A DNA stretch of 64,000 nucleotides from Rhizopus arrhizus (taxonomy: Eukaryota > Mucoromycota > Mucoromycetes > Mucorales > Rhizopodaceae): assembly GCA_024220505.1 (NCBI GenBank), contig JAKZZE010000015.1, positions 496,001 to 560,000 of the forward strand, written 5' to 3'. Position 1 is the stretch's first letter. Each line of letters starts with the position of its first letter. The translations under genes and the position numbers were made by a program. This document shows, piece after piece, positions 22,475 to 34,238 of this stretch. Under the pieces are notes generated by a model. That model was not told the origin of the DNA. It worked only from the letters and a program-made list of their open reading frames with translations, and did no database searches.

Positions 22475-23881
22475 TTAAATATTATTTTTAATCCAAATAT
22501 CATTTTTTATATCTGAAGACTTCATTCTTTTTAATGGATTTCTTTTTAATAACTATACAAATTGATTAGCATATGTAATACAGCTTATTAGAATATTAAG
22601 TATTACTTTTAATATAAATTGCTTGCATTCTATAGTCATACTTTGAGGAAATTGTATATCAACTCTTGTTATACGGTTATATGTCTTTTCTACTGTGTCA
22701 TCTAATTCCTCAAATGGTGGTTTACCAACTATCAGCTCATAACATATAACACCTAATGACCAAACATCTACTGCCTCTGTGTGTGGCTCATTCGCAATCA
22801 TCTCTGGTGGCAGATAATCTAATGTCCCACAAAATGTTCTTCTCCTATTATATTTATCATTAGCTGATGCATTTGTGAATATATAAGACGAACCTCGGCC
22901 TTGGATCATGCACTGACCAACCAAAGTCACCCAATTTAACTGATCCTTGTTTGGATAGCAAAACTAATAATAAAATTAGAGCAAGTGGCAAAATATATTA
23001 TTTACTTACTGTTTTCAAGTTTAAGATCTCGATGAATAACACCAAAGCTATGCATATATTCTAAGGCATCACTCAATTGGACAATGTACTATAAACAAGA
23101 TAGAAAAGTTAAAAAAAATTAATTTAAACAATAATAAACACACATTTTTTATATTATTACTTTGGCTGCTTCTGCTTCACTAAATCGTCCTTTTGCTTCT
23201 AATTTTTTATAAAGTTCACCTTGTTCCGCATACTCTAATACAACATAAATATTGGTTTCATCATGAAAGTATCCAAATAGTCTTATGATATTTGGATGAC
23301 TATTATAATATGAGTATGCATTATTTGTGAAGGAGCAGAAATGCTTACTGTAAATGTGCTTGTATCTCTATTTCTCTTTTAATAAATTGAACCACTCTTG
23401 AATTTTCAAGCTCTTCTTTCCTAAGTATTTTCAGTGCTACAATCGTTTTGCTTCTCTTTTCTTGTGCTTTATAAACTGTCCCAAACTTTCCTGTTCCTAA
23501 ATGCTTTCCTACTTTGAAATCTTCAATTCTCCACTCTGATTTGCTTTATAAAACATAAGTTGTCATGTCAAACAATTATATTTTTAATATTTACTCAAAC
23601 AACAATGTCTCGTCCACATCACTGTCATCAGAATGAATCTCGGCTACTTGAGCATTAATACCAACATGCCTTCTAACAAGTGGTGAATCCATGATAGAAT
23701 CAACTCCTGGATCTGTTATCATTGATTGCTGTGCTAATTGATGAAAATGTCGAGCTCTGCGTTCTCTAGCAGCACTAATGCCAGAGACACTGGTCTCTAA
23801 GTTAGGATTAATGATAGATTTCAAACGTCCTCTTGCTGAATAATCAACATAATTTGATAAAGGTGTGGTATTTTGGTTCAT
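22475..23881 (-). CDS. IPL1: Aurora-family serine/threonine kinase
   Basis: Mitotic kinase of the chromosomal passenger complex (Ipl1/Aurora). Seven exons on the minus strand: 23595-23881, 23349-23543, 23161-23299, 23010-23088, 22894-22963, 22607-22844, 22475-22552; 361 aa. Phases close throughout. Residues 1-~98 are a Ser/Arg-rich non-catalytic N-terminus. The kinase has the P-loop [17 protein letters not shown] with the catalytic Lys, [17 protein letters not shown], and the Aurora hallmark [17 protein letters not shown] in the activation loop with the phospho-Thr. Exon 7 supplies [10 protein letters not shown] and a short tail without a D-box. HRDLKLEN has Leu where most Auroras have Pro (KPEN). 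One donor is GTTCGT, weaker than the others. The start ATG is the one directly before QNTTPLSNY; more upstream codons run into poly(A). Confidence 0.93.
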
Positions 23882-24196
23882 AAGAAAAAGAAACGCGAAT
23901 AAATAAATAAAATTAAAAAAAGTAACAACATTGTTTTTTCTATTTTTTTTTTTTTTTTTTTTTTTTTTTGGAAGTGTAACAAAAAACTGTTTGTATGATT
24001 TTGGGAGGAAGTGGCAAATTTCTTGAAACCAACTGCAATCAAGCGACACATTTTTTTTTTTTTTTTCACTTTACACAACAAGGAAACATCGCCAAAGGCG
24101 ACCACTTTTTCTCTCTGGCAGCAACAAAAAATTCGTTCATTGACCGACATCTTTTATTTTTTAAAAGTGTGGCAGAGTCAAGTTTTTTGCAATTGA

Positions 24197-24232
<36 letters not shown>

Positions 24233-24578
24233 TGAGGGCAAAGTCCCCTAGTGAAGTGATCAATTTCTTTCTGCTGGATTGATCTCTCGTCTGGCGGCAC
24301 TAGTTCCAATTTCCATAGTTGCTTTCTGTTTGTTCGTAGGTTTAAGCCCTGTTATTAAAAATGTTTCATGTGATGACCAGCTAAATGCAGCATTCGAATA
24401 AAATCCTCAAACACAAAAAAAAGCGTGTATTTTACGTTAGCTCTGATAAGCTCATTGAAATACAAACTTGACCAACTATTTTTTGATAGAAGAAGAAAAA
24501 TAAAATAAAAAAGGGTAAGAAAAGTTGAATGTTATAAATTATTCCTTCTCTCTTTTTCCTTTTTTCATATATCAAGAA
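23882..24578. promoter_or_regulatory. Divergent spacer with opposing T and A tracts
   Basis: 697-bp region between the Aurora start (minus) and the small secreted protein start (plus). It holds T27 at 23943-23969, a T run at 24051-24066, and A29 at 24201-24229. A promoter role is inferred from position. Open frames here are low-complexity artefacts of the tracts. Confidence 0.5.
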
Positions 24579-24813
24579 ATGATGTTACTTACTAAATCAT
24601 TGGCTATTTTTTTACTCTTTAATGTAGTTAAAGCAATATTATCAGGTAAAATGAATTATATATAAAATCTTGCAGGTAAATAACATCAAATTAGTTGAAT
24701 CAGGTAGAGCATGTATTGTTGAATTATATGACTGTCCTGATGATGAAATATGTATTCCTCAAAATGAAAATTATGGTCATTGTGGGCGACCTCAAACTTT
24801 CTCTTCAGAATAA
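24579..24813 (+). CDS. Small secreted cysteine-containing protein, 61 aa
   Basis: Not a recognised family. Exons are 24579-24645 and 24695-24813 with a 49-nt intron (GTAAAA..AAATTAG); the phase joins to give VESGRACIVELYDCPDDEIC. Residues 1-~22 (MMLLTKSLAIFLLFNVVKAI) form a clear signal peptide. The mature ~40 residues are acidic and have four cysteines (AC, DC, IC, HC), enough for two disulfides. It ends GRPQTFSSE. An alternative acceptor at 24675 gives a stop at once, which supports the chosen one. It could be a secreted effector-like or surface peptide; that is inference from size and signal only. It is divergent from Aurora. Confidence 0.68.
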
Positions 24814-24912
24814 ATGCTTTTCAATAATTCTCCGTAAATAAATAGAGAAAAGAAGGATAAAGAAAGAGATGAATAAATTATACATTCTATTAAAAACCAA
24901 AAGGCATACAAT

Positions 24913-26042
24913 TTAATATGAATAAATTCCTCTTCCAGATTTCTTGCCTAGCCATCCTGCGTCTACATACTTTTGAAGTAAAACACTTGGACGATACTTG
25001 GAATCACCTGTGTTTTCATGAAGAACTTTCATGATAGCAAGACAAGTATCTAGACCAATAAAATCTGCCAAGGTTAAAGGTCCCATAGGCATATTTGTGC
25101 CTAGTTTCATTGTGGTATCAATATCCTCTGCACTAGCAAATTTCTATATATAAAGCATGAATCATTCCTGCTGTAGTTTTTCTATATTAACTCATACGCT
25201 TTCAAGCAGCATCACTGCTTCATTGATGTAAGGCATCAAAAGTCTATTGGCCACGAATCCTGGAATATCAGAAACCACTGTACATGTTTTTCCCATAGCA
25301 GTAGCCAAGGCACGCGTCTGCTCAAGAACTTGATCGCTGGTAGCTAAACCTGGAATGATCTCTACGAGTTTCATGACCGGAACAGGGTTCATGAAATGCA
25401 TACCTATCACTCTATCTGCCTTGTTTGTATTGGCCGCAATCTTTGTGATACTAATCGAACTGGTGTTGGTAGCCAAGATACTTTCTGACTTGCAAACCTC
25501 ATTTAATTCACGAAAGATGGCACTCTTGATCGTCAGGTTTTCTGAAGCAGCTTCGATCACAAAATCGACATCACTCAGTCCTGCCATCTTGTTTGTAGTA
25601 GAGACCAATTCACGAGTGATTTTGGCGTGTTCTTCACTGATTTTGGATTTAGCAACATCCTTTTCTAAAAGCTTGTCTAAAGTCATGCATTAATATGTCT
25701 TCTCCTTGTTTTAAACTATACTTTACTCATAAATTGTAAACCTTTCTCGGTTTGTGAGGAATTTATATCCATTAATACAACAGGAAGTCGAGTGACATTG
25801 GCAGTAACGTAAGCGATACCTAAGCCCATTTGACCAGCTCCAATAACACCAACTCTTTTAATGTTTTCAACCTATCCAAATTAATCATCTTTATATGTGG
25901 ACTTTGTATAAAAACCTACAGCTGAAGAATAATTTCTGATTTGACCCTAAGTGCTTACGTTAGAAGTCTGAAAATAATCATCCAAACAGACCCTTTCTTT
26001 TACCCTTAAATTGTTTGTGGTGAGTTTGGTAAGGAAACGCAT
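24913..26042 (-). CDS. HADH: 3-hydroxyacyl-CoA dehydrogenase, probably mitochondrial
   Basis: NAD-dependent L-3-hydroxyacyl-CoA dehydrogenase of beta-oxidation. Exons are 25959-26042, 25727-25871, 25198-25676 and 24913-25143; 312 aa, matching mitochondrial HADH. The first exon ([13 protein letters not shown]...) is basic and lacks acids at the start, like a mitochondrial presequence. Exon 2 begins the Rossmann fold [13 protein letters not shown]. Further blocks are [44 protein letters not shown] with the catalytic His and Glu, [19 protein letters not shown], and the C-terminal [18 protein letters not shown] short extra intron inside exon 1 (GTAAAAG..TTTTCAG) is possible and would shorten the presequence by 12 residues. 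Fungi carrying this enzyme run beta-oxidation in mitochondria as well as peroxisomes. Confidence 0.93.
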
Positions 26043-26870
26043 TTTAGGAAAACGAAAAGAAAGAACTTACAAAGAGGAACTGCTTCGTTACTCAAATAGC
26101 TCACAATCACGTGCTCGTGAGAATTAAAGATGTATAAACATCTTGAAAGAGACCACAGAATGAATAATGATAACCATATTCTTTAGTTTCTTATTTAGAC
26201 CTTTTTTAATTCAATATTAGTTCGTATTTTTTTTTTTTGCAAGACATACATTTTCGAATTTTTGACTTCTAATTAAAGTTTCAGGAACTAAATACTTTTT
26301 TTTTGTTCACAAATAGACAAGTAATTTGTATATTCACACAGCTGCCGGAGATATATTGGCTGCCTGTCTTTCTGCTTCTAAGTGGGATTTTTTTTAAATT
26401 TTTCCCTCCCAAATAGAAGCAAGAAAAAATGGTCAAGACGCTTCAAAGGTTTGGAAAAAAAAAAATTATTATATATTAAATCTAAGAAAGCGAGATGTGA
26501 AAAAATCTTTACCACCTCCGCTCTAGCAGCTGGGTGATTAATAAGTTTTAATCAAAGCCAATTTTATGTTAACACAGACGTTTGAGGAATAATAAGTTCA
26601 TCTGTTTTTTTCAAACAAGATTCTGTACGTATTTAATTTAGTGCTGATGAACCAATCTATACAGTCACTGAAACATAGATAATGTCATTTCACCAACTCA
26701 ACTGCTAGTACACAAAATAAAATAATCTCTAAGCATCCACCCTAAAAAAATAAAAAACACCTTTTAACTTTGTGGTGACTGCACAAAGTTTTTTTTTTTC
26801 TTTTTCCTTTAAACATTTATGTAAACAGGGGCCTCGGCGGCGAACCACCAATACCCCCAAAACAAAAATT
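26043..26870. other. Intergenic region
   Basis: Contains the HADH upstream region on its left and the 5' flank of the small candidate gene on its right. No coding region is supported; several T/A runs are present. Confidence 0.5.
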
Positions 26871-27096
26871 ATGATCTCGAGACGCCCCGAAGAGCGTTCG
26901 CAGCAAAAACAGCAGTCGCTGTGCAATGACAACCACTTTCACTGTATATTCGGGATTCCTGATTCCGAATACACGACCCAGGTAAGTATAAAGATTCTGT
27001 AATGAAAATTGGTTGCCTTTTTATACTTTTTTTTTTCTTTTTATTAAAACTCATCAGAGTACGGTGTTTTTAGCCCAACTACGACCGAAGCGATAA
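26871..27096 (+). CDS. Candidate two-exon small gene, 49 aa
   Basis: Exons 26871-26981 and 27058-27096 join over a 76-nt intron with strong GTAAGT and CATCAG borders, in phase, to a TAA stop. The peptide begins MISRRPEERSQQKQQSL and contains CNDNHFHCIFGIPDSEYTTQ followed by STVFLAQLRPKR. The exons are clearly more GC-rich than the flanks (for example CGCCCCGAAGAGCG), unlike decayed repeats around it. The frame is also open upstream to about 26830, where TAAACAG could be a further acceptor, so this may be the 3' end of a slightly longer gene. I recognise no family. No signal peptide or membrane segment. Confidence 0.5.
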
Positions 27097-27369
27097 CTCC
27101 ATTTGACCAATGAAACAAGCGAATTTCGATAGTTGTGACTGTTAAAGTTGACAAATTTTTTTTCAGCAAATATGAGAAGTTGATATTTGAACAACCATAG
27201 TTTGTAGCAGTCACAGTTTTTTAACAACTTGAAAGACTTAATGGAAAGCTTCTTTGTTACTCTCCTCTTTTTTAGTAGTTACTTCATTTGATTGAGATGC
27301 TTCACCAGAAGGCAAAATTTCTGGTATTGACACGTTGATTGCTTCTTTACTATTTTTGTTTTACGGTGC

Positions 27370-27600
27370 TTACAAATGAAGCAACGCGTCTTCTTTGGCA
27401 ATAAACAAGCTTTTAATGCCTCTTTGAACATATGAAAAACAGCAGTAGCATGTCTCTTATTAACATGAGTCTGATGTTTGATCCAACTGGCATGATGAAT
27501 AGCAGCCTTGGAGTGTCAAGCATCAAGTTCCATCTCGTCTGCAATCTGGGATACTGGCCAAAGGTTCATTAACATATTCGGCAGTGCTTCTTTGAACAAA
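27370..27600 (-). pseudogene. Decayed ORF fragment, transposon-like
   Basis: On the minus strand one frame reads ALPNMLMNLWPVSQIADEME, then a stop, then HASWIKHQTHVNKRHATAVF and KTRCFICKHR before decaying. The composition and broken frame suggest an old repeat-borne protein ending in a Cys/His motif. The family is not identified. Confidence 0.35.
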
Positions 27601-27804
27601 AAGGTATTGAAAAATGTTGGTAGATGAAGAGGACAATATTTTAAATATTGTTGTCAGTAAAAGTATGCAAGATAATGAATAAATCAAAAGCATACATCGA
27701 GGTGTGGCTGCTACAATAGATGATTATTTAAGGAATTCCATCAAAAATATTAATATACCATCAAATAAAGTATTGTAAAAAAAATAGATTATTCTATCCA
27801 TCTG

Positions 27805-28591
27805 CCGTGACAACTCCAAGGCAATTGTATTTATCTACGCTATTGACCTTCACAATTCAAACTATATTACATCAAATGCGCAATGAAAAACATGAAACAA
27901 AAAATAACAGCTATTCAGAATTTGAGTTTACAGTACAAAGTGTCAGTGTATTGATAATGTATCTTTTCCCAGCTCAAAAGTCAATTTCTTTCAGATGGTT
28001 AGTAGTATATTTTTATTATTTTGTATTATTGCGACTAATATAGTAGTAATAGGAACAAGTCATCATATACCAATTGTAAAAGCACAAAAAGAGTGACAAC
28101 TGATTTTATTATCTTAAACAAAGGAAGAGAGCTTGGTTGTAGAGAGATCAAATCTATTGAAACACCTATTGCACTTTTAGAAAAGGATCGTACTCGACTT
28201 GCTGAGACCATGAAACGGCAACTCAATGTTCGAATCATGAAGGCTAAGTCGATAAAAGAATTTCAAACATTTGGCTTTTTTAGAAATTGAATTATACGTT
28301 ATGAGATTTAATAAAATCGATATCAGCTGTACTTGTCACAGAATATCACTCTATCAACGACATCAAGTTCCTATTCAAACTTGGATATAACTCTTGGCTT
28401 ACTTCTTGTTGTCAAAGTATAAAGCTCATACTTGTAATACTTTATCACGCGTTACTAATATTACTATTCTTCTTTATCATTAGAATATAAGTACAGCCTA
28501 CTTATCAGATGATACCGATACCACAGAACTAAATATTTACAACGAATATGTTACACTACTGAAGCCAACCCTTGCATTTGTTAACGAATAA
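27805..28591 (+). pseudogene. Decayed copy of an unidentified fungal repeat-family protein
   Basis: Successive pieces in different frames on one strand look like one protein: a piece to 28043 (SEFEFTVQSVSVLIMYLFPA), then 28093-28289 (DFIILNKGRELGCREIKSIE and ALLEKDRTRLAETMKRQLNV), then 28310-28470, ending with DDTDTTELNIYNEYVTLLKP and TLAFVNE before TAA at 28589. Stops and frameshifts separate them. I believe this kind of protein is multicopy in Mucorales but of unknown function; that is from general familiarity, not a search. Confidence 0.5.
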
Positions 28592-29039
28592 ATTGAATGT
28601 GTTATGTCTAAAGATGAAAATGGTTTTATCTATACATGAAAGTTTCAAGCGTTTAAAAATAAAAGCTTTTGTTTCATTTGTTTATTGCATTTGTCAATAA
28701 AAATAAACTGCATGTTTAATTCTCACATCCAAATCGTCTTAAAAAATGTCCAACTTAGGTTAAAAATACAGTTACTATGAGTTGTAAAATGGCTATCACT
28801 AAAAATCAAAAGCTTTGACCAACAAACACAACCAAAGTGTACAATACATAGTTAAAAAAAAAAAGAAATAGAGGTAATGAATACTTGATTGTTATTCTGT
28901 CTTCTTATCTTTATAGCCTATTATTTACAAATTAAGTATATGCTTTCTTGAAATAAAACAATATACAGTTGAAGCTACCGTAACTGATGAGAAGCTCTGG
29001 CTCCTAAATGAATAAGATGACCTGGAGACTGTTAAAATA

Positions 29040-29450
29040 AAAGCAACTATGGCGAAACAAAAGTTAAATTGGGTAAAAAGTTGATCCTTGTGTATGGTAA
29101 AGCCATAGTCAACCAGTCAGTCAAAACAACGAACAGCCAGTGCTTGGCATTAACAGGTTTCTACATCCAAAAGGGAAACTCGTTAACGCATCAGTGCTTT
29201 TATGCCATTGCTGCCATTATAAGTTATGTTGAACCGTCATGGACAACTCAAAGGACGTTATATCTTATATGGATAATACTTCTATACACAATTTAGATGA
29301 GTTTGCAAAGCTAATTGTAATTTGTGGATATGGATACATATAATATTTTTCATCATACTCTCAAGATCTCAATCATATTAAAAAGTTTGATCTATACGCA
29401 CTCGAAACCAAATTGAAAAGAGAAAAATTATTGAAGGAGAAATAATATCT
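29040..29450 (+). mobile_element. Second Tc1/mariner transposase remnant
   Basis: A plus-strand frame at about 29235-29440 reads MDNTSIHNLDEFAKLI and then, after a stop, SSYSQDLNHIKKFDLYALET and KLKRE. These correspond to the Asp-Asn-Ala/Ser-x-His and YSPELNPIEQFW regions of Tc1/mariner transposases, but with the key ELNPIE altered to DLNHIK and frames broken. More decayed than the copy at 20.8-21.3 kb. Confidence 0.6.
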
Positions 29451-29649
29451 ATTAACTTTCGCGGTTATGCCTATTAAATTAATTCTAATAGGCCTCAAAC
29501 ATTAAAGATGCTCTTAAAGATTCGTGAAACGCAAGTCTAGCAGATAAAGAAACAGTTTATTCATAAAAGACAGATGTTATCCTAACAAAGTTAATATATT
29601 AGCCACTTTGGCCTCTGTTCCCGAGAGAAACGAAGAATATTGGGGCTCC

Positions 29650-30225
29650 TCTTGAGAAAACTTTGCGAACAAACTAAAACTGAGATTATTGAGGCTCACC
29701 TCCTCATCTTTCAGATCGTCAGAGGTTTTTGATTCATTGCTATTAGTGCAATTAGGGGAGAAGTAGGAAGAGAAGCATCATTGGAGCTGGAGCCAGAATG
29801 TGGCCCAGGACCTGATACAGAATCAGAGATGGGATTAGGAGTCTTGACAATGGGGCTCTTTCGTGAAACTGATTTGATGATAGAAGCATCAGAAGGATGA
29901 GGAGTCTTATCATCTGAGGATTTGGGACTTTAAAGTAAATTGAAGGAGGTAGCTCGAGTCTTAGGTCCCTTAGGTTTAGCAGGAGTAACTATGCGATGAC
30001 TGGTAATAATCAATTCAGGTTCACATTGTCGAGGGTGTTTGTGAAGTTGAAAATCCCTATCTTGAGCTCAGGAGCATTGATAAGAGATGTAACCCTTGTT
30101 ATGACATATAAAACAGGTACGGGGATCAGCTGGACGCTTATCACAATTATCTCTAAGATGGCCAATAACTTTACAATAGCAGCAATAGTCAGATATACGG
30201 CTCCACGTTGCTAAGACCAAAGTAT
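29650..30225 (-). mobile_element. Retrotransposon gag/ORF1 fragment with CCHC zinc knuckles
   Basis: Minus-strand translation of 30225 downwards gives CCYCKVIGHLRDNC, a perfect CX2CX4HX4C knuckle. A second one, CFICHNKGYISYQC, follows with the His replaced by Tyr. The stretch after it is Pro/Ser/Lys-rich (KPKGPKTRATS, KTPNPISDSVSGPGPHSGSS), interrupted by stops. This pattern is typical of LINE ORF1 or gag proteins. Fragment only, not functional. Confidence 0.6.
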
Positions 30226-31474
30226 CGCTATTAGACAAACTAGCTCAATAAGACCATAAGCGGATTTGTTGAATGTGGGAGTATAATTAACTTTACACTT
30301 TTTTAATTTAAGCCTTTTGTTCCAGTTTTTTTTTCTGTCGCAGTCAGTTATGACGCGATTTGTAAAGTTTATAATTTTTTCAATTTAAGCTTGAGCAAAG
30401 GTTAAAAGAAACTATAAAAATGCAATCTTAGACATATTTTTTTTCAAATTTAATGTAAAGCAATGCATCCTATATAAATTAATAAATTAATCTTTGATTA
30501 CATTTACCGAATTGTATAAAACATCACTCTCAGTATTATAAAAAGCATTTAAATTACGTTAAAGGTGTTTTTCATAATCATGTCAATGGTTACTTCCTGA
30601 GCGCTAATGGAAGAAGTTTGTTAGCAAACAAGTAAAGATAATTGATAATACAATTAATTAAATATTTAAGTTTTCTAAACTTTCATTAATAAATCAAAAG
30701 AATCAAAGCAGTTTGAGAACAAACAAAAATCAGCAAAAAGCTGTGGTTGTTTTGATAATACATATAAATTATATTCTTCTTTTGTATGAGTGTATCCATG
30801 TAAGCCTTTAATTCGCGTAAAAGATATCTGGCATTTCAGCCAACCAAGCTGTATCACATTGTATCTATACAAATGTTTGCTGTTTTATTAGCTACCTTTT
30901 TTTCTTTACTTATAGAGTCAAAATAGTTTTCGAATAGTTGTTTCCCTATTGATTTATGTTGGGCATACATCAAGCAAAAGATAAAAACAATTTAAAAAGA
31001 AAGTTTGACCTGAAATATTAAAAATCTAGACGAATTTTATAAGCAAATGAACGCATAAAATTACTAACAATAGATTAATAGCATATTAAAAGGTATTATA
31101 GTATGACCTATAAGGCTTTATGTGATTAATCAACATATTATACGCATATGCCTATTCAATCATGGTTATATGAAGCAGCAATCAATTTGTAGCTTTTTCA
31201 CTGTCTTTATATCTTTCGTAGTATATTAGCTCACCGAGATAACTCAGCCTAATATCAGACAACATCTTCATTTAGGTTAGTTTAATTAATAACATAGTCA
31301 TCAGAAGTGTTCAAATTATCCTTAAAGGCCACTTTCCCATTTGGCCTTCCATTTTTGTGGCAATTTTTTGTACTTTAGACACGTGGCATGATTCAAGTGA
31401 ATTATTTTAACTTGTTAAATTATTCCTGCCTTTTTTTTTATTTTTTTATTATTGTAAACTAATAAATATAAAAG
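30226..31474. other. Intergenic AT-rich region
   Basis: No gene or repeat was recognised between the gag-like fragment and HRD1. The right-hand ~100 bp is the presumed HRD1 promoter, with a T/A-rich run before the start codon. Confidence 0.5.
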
Positions 31475-33591
31475 ATGAGATTGGCTGTTTATGGCTGTGC
31501 ATCATCTATGCTAACCATTGCAGTCATACTTTCTGCAATGTACCAACATTCTAACTTTTATGCTGTTTGTATATATTTATCAAAATCAAGCGCTTGTATG
31601 ATGGTAAAGTATTTTAATTGTTTGCAGTAAATGTGCTCACATTTTTTGCATAGATCATTCTCAATATGGGATTGATATTAACTGTGCTTTTTGCAAAAGC
31701 AATACAAACAATATTCTTTGGCTCTTTACGAGCAATTGAAGTAGAAGTAAGTAGTTAGCTTAGAAAATAAATGAAAACACAATTGAGCAGCGCCCTTTTT
31801 AGCATTTATATGAAAGGTCTTGGTATGCAGTAACAGAAACTTGTCTTGCAATGACTATTTTTCGAGAAGAATTTGATTTACAATTTATCGTTTACTTTGC
31901 TACTTTATCATTCCTAAAGATATTTCATTGGTTATGTCAAGATCGTATTGAATTTGTAAAAGAAATCCTGCTTTTTATATCATTTATTTGCATTGTTTAT
32001 TGACTTTGTTATTAGATGGAACAAGCACCAGTACTTCGCAACTCATTTCATGTTCGAATTGCAAGCTTATTGACTTTATTGCTTGCTATCGATACGATTT
32101 TAGCCAATCACGCAATCCATGCGACATTGACAAAAGGACCAAGTGTGATGATTATGTTTGGATTTGAGGTAAAATAAAAAAGTAATAAGAGAATGAAAGC
32201 TCATTATTTATCTAGTATACCATTCTTATATGTATCATTACTTCAACCATCGGTAAATATGTACTTAATGTGATTGATATGAGAAGTGAGCAGACATGGG
32301 AAGGGAAATCTATGTTTGTATTCTATTTGGATCTTATTACAGGTAAATATAATTAAACAAAAGAGCAAATAGAAGTATTAACACTTTCTAAAGATTTTTT
32401 CAAGCTCATCACATATTCACTGTTCTTTGTTTATATCTGTTTAAATTATCAACTGCCTCTTCATATTATTAGAGACGTATATGTGACATTCAGATCATTT
32501 ATTCAGAAATGTACTGATCTTTACCGTTACCGTCGTGCTACGCGAAATATGAACGAGCAATATCCAGATGCAACTGCAGATGATTTCAGTCGGTCTAATG
32601 ATAGTACTTGTATCATCTGTAGAGAAGAAATGCACATCACCGATCCTGGCTCGGTTCCCAACGAGAATAATCCTGAGACAGATCCAAGCAGAAACGAACA
32701 AAACTTAGATCAGCCAAAGAAATTGCCTTGTGGCCATATTTTCCATTTTCATTGTTTGCGAAGCTGGCTTGAACGACAGCAAACATGTCCTACATGGTAA
32801 ATTACTTTGAAATAGAGTTACAAAATCTGTCATTAACACTTTTTTTTTTCTTTTAGTCGTCGCTCTGTTCTTGCAGATAGTAAGTTCTTTTTTAAAATAG
32901 CCTCCAGCCATTAATCATTGAATAAATAGCCAATCATTCCACACCAGATGGTAACAATTTAGGACAACAAGCTCAACCACAACCACAACCACAACAACCC
33001 AATCAAACAATCCACAACCAAAATGATCAAGCTGGTACAGGAAATGGTAATACATTCACTAACAATCCTGAAGTGAGCCATGGGCAACCACGACCATCCT
33101 TTACTGGCACACAAGATGGACAGCCATTGCTTTTTAATGGAGCAAACCAACCAATGAACTTGCCAACAATGATTCCACTGACACCTTTTACTCCAACAGC
33201 ACAGATAGGAACACCCTCTTATCCCGAAAGTTTAGTATCAACACTACCACCCGACTTATCAGACGAGCAACTGAAGACTATGTCAGAGATGACAAGGGAA
33301 GCCATAGAAGAAAAAATAAGGCTATTAGCACAAGTTCAAAATCAAATATTTCAATCCATGCAGCTTCTTACACGAGTTTTGAGTATCACACCTCATTTGG
33401 AGAGTAAATCAAGTGAAGAGGCATTGTCTCATCATGATGAGAATGCTAATATCCCGGAAAGTTCAGGGCATTCCAAACAAATAATCGAAGAGGAGTCTAC
33501 GAGTAGTAGTAGACGTAAAGAAAAAATGCCTGATCGATCTTACAATACAACAGTGAACTCAGAAGAAGAAGAATTTATATCATCCACATAA
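31475..33591 (+). CDS. HRD1: HRD1/synoviolin ER E3 ubiquitin ligase
   Basis: Multi-spanning ER-membrane RING ligase of ER-associated degradation. Eight exons: 31475-31603, 31654-31746, 31803-31955, 32016-32168, 32216-32342, 32394-32796, 32857-32879, 32930-33591; 580 aa, all phases closing. The N-terminal half has at least five hydrophobic helices (TIAVILSAMYQH, MGLILTVLFAKAIQ and others) and conserved ERSWYAVTETCLAMTIFREE and EQTWEGKSMFVFYLDLIT. The RING is [34 protein letters not shown] (C3H2C3) with a ~30-residue insertion after the first pair; the final TCR is formed across a splice into a 23-nt exon. A Gln/Pro-rich cytosolic tail follows, with a predicted helix (REAIEEKIRLLAQVQNQIFQ). Identity is secure. 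Confidence 0.94.
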
Positions 33592-34010
33592 AAAGTATAC
33601 TTTTTCTCAACTTTTAACGTATTCTTTCTTTTTTTCTTTTTCTTTTCTTTTCTTTTTTTTTCTTTTTTTCTTTTTTTTTTTCTTTTTTTTTCTTTGCCTT
33701 ACAGTTTTTGGTTTTTAAATAAACATCATACTTTTTCTTTTTTTTTGAAAAGGTAAATGTCAGCATCTAAAATGATACAGGCCCAAAAAAAGTAAACTAT
33801 TCATCGTTTAACTAATATGCTTGATACACAAATGAATATACTCAAAGCAAAATGGTAATAAAATAACTGATAATAAAAAAATATTTTGGTCTGTAGATAG
33901 TAAATCTCAAAAGAAAGAATAAATTCTCTGTTTCTATTCAAGAACAATTTATTTATCATCCGATCCTTACTAATATAGCAAACCATTATATTATATAGCA
34001 TGTGGATGGT
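33592..34010. other. HRD1 3' flank with polypyrimidine tract
   Basis: About 33622-33694 is a C-interrupted T-rich microsatellite (TTTTC-like units) directly after the HRD1 stop. No gene is seen beyond it. Confidence 0.6.
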
Positions 34011-34238
34011 CTATGCTTCATGCTTACTTACTGCTGTCAGTCTTTGTTGTTCTTCCTCGTCTTTAGGTAACCAGTAACTAGATGTTTCTTCGCTGTGGAA
34101 CTCTCTCTTTGTATTAATCGTAGTGTGATTCATGACCATGGTTGTATCAACTGCTACTGTTGTTGTTTTCTCTTGCATTAAACTCATTGTTTTGCCTGCA
34201 AATGGATCCCAAAGTTCAGCTTTTGAACTCTGCATCAC
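34011..34238 (-). pseudogene. Partial inverted copy of methyltransferase exon 1
   Basis: Positions 34024-34169 are, on the minus strand, identical base for base to 35922-36067, the end of exon 1 plus the first eight intron bases (GTAAGTAA) of the methyltransferase gene. It encodes TTTVAVDTTMVMNHTTINTK and continues through SYWLPKDEEEQQRLTA. Sequence on both sides is unrelated: the upstream part reads SSKAELWDPFAGKTMSLM, and downstream the copied donor runs on to a stop with no catalytic exons. It is therefore a gene fragment, not a second enzyme. Confidence 0.85.
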
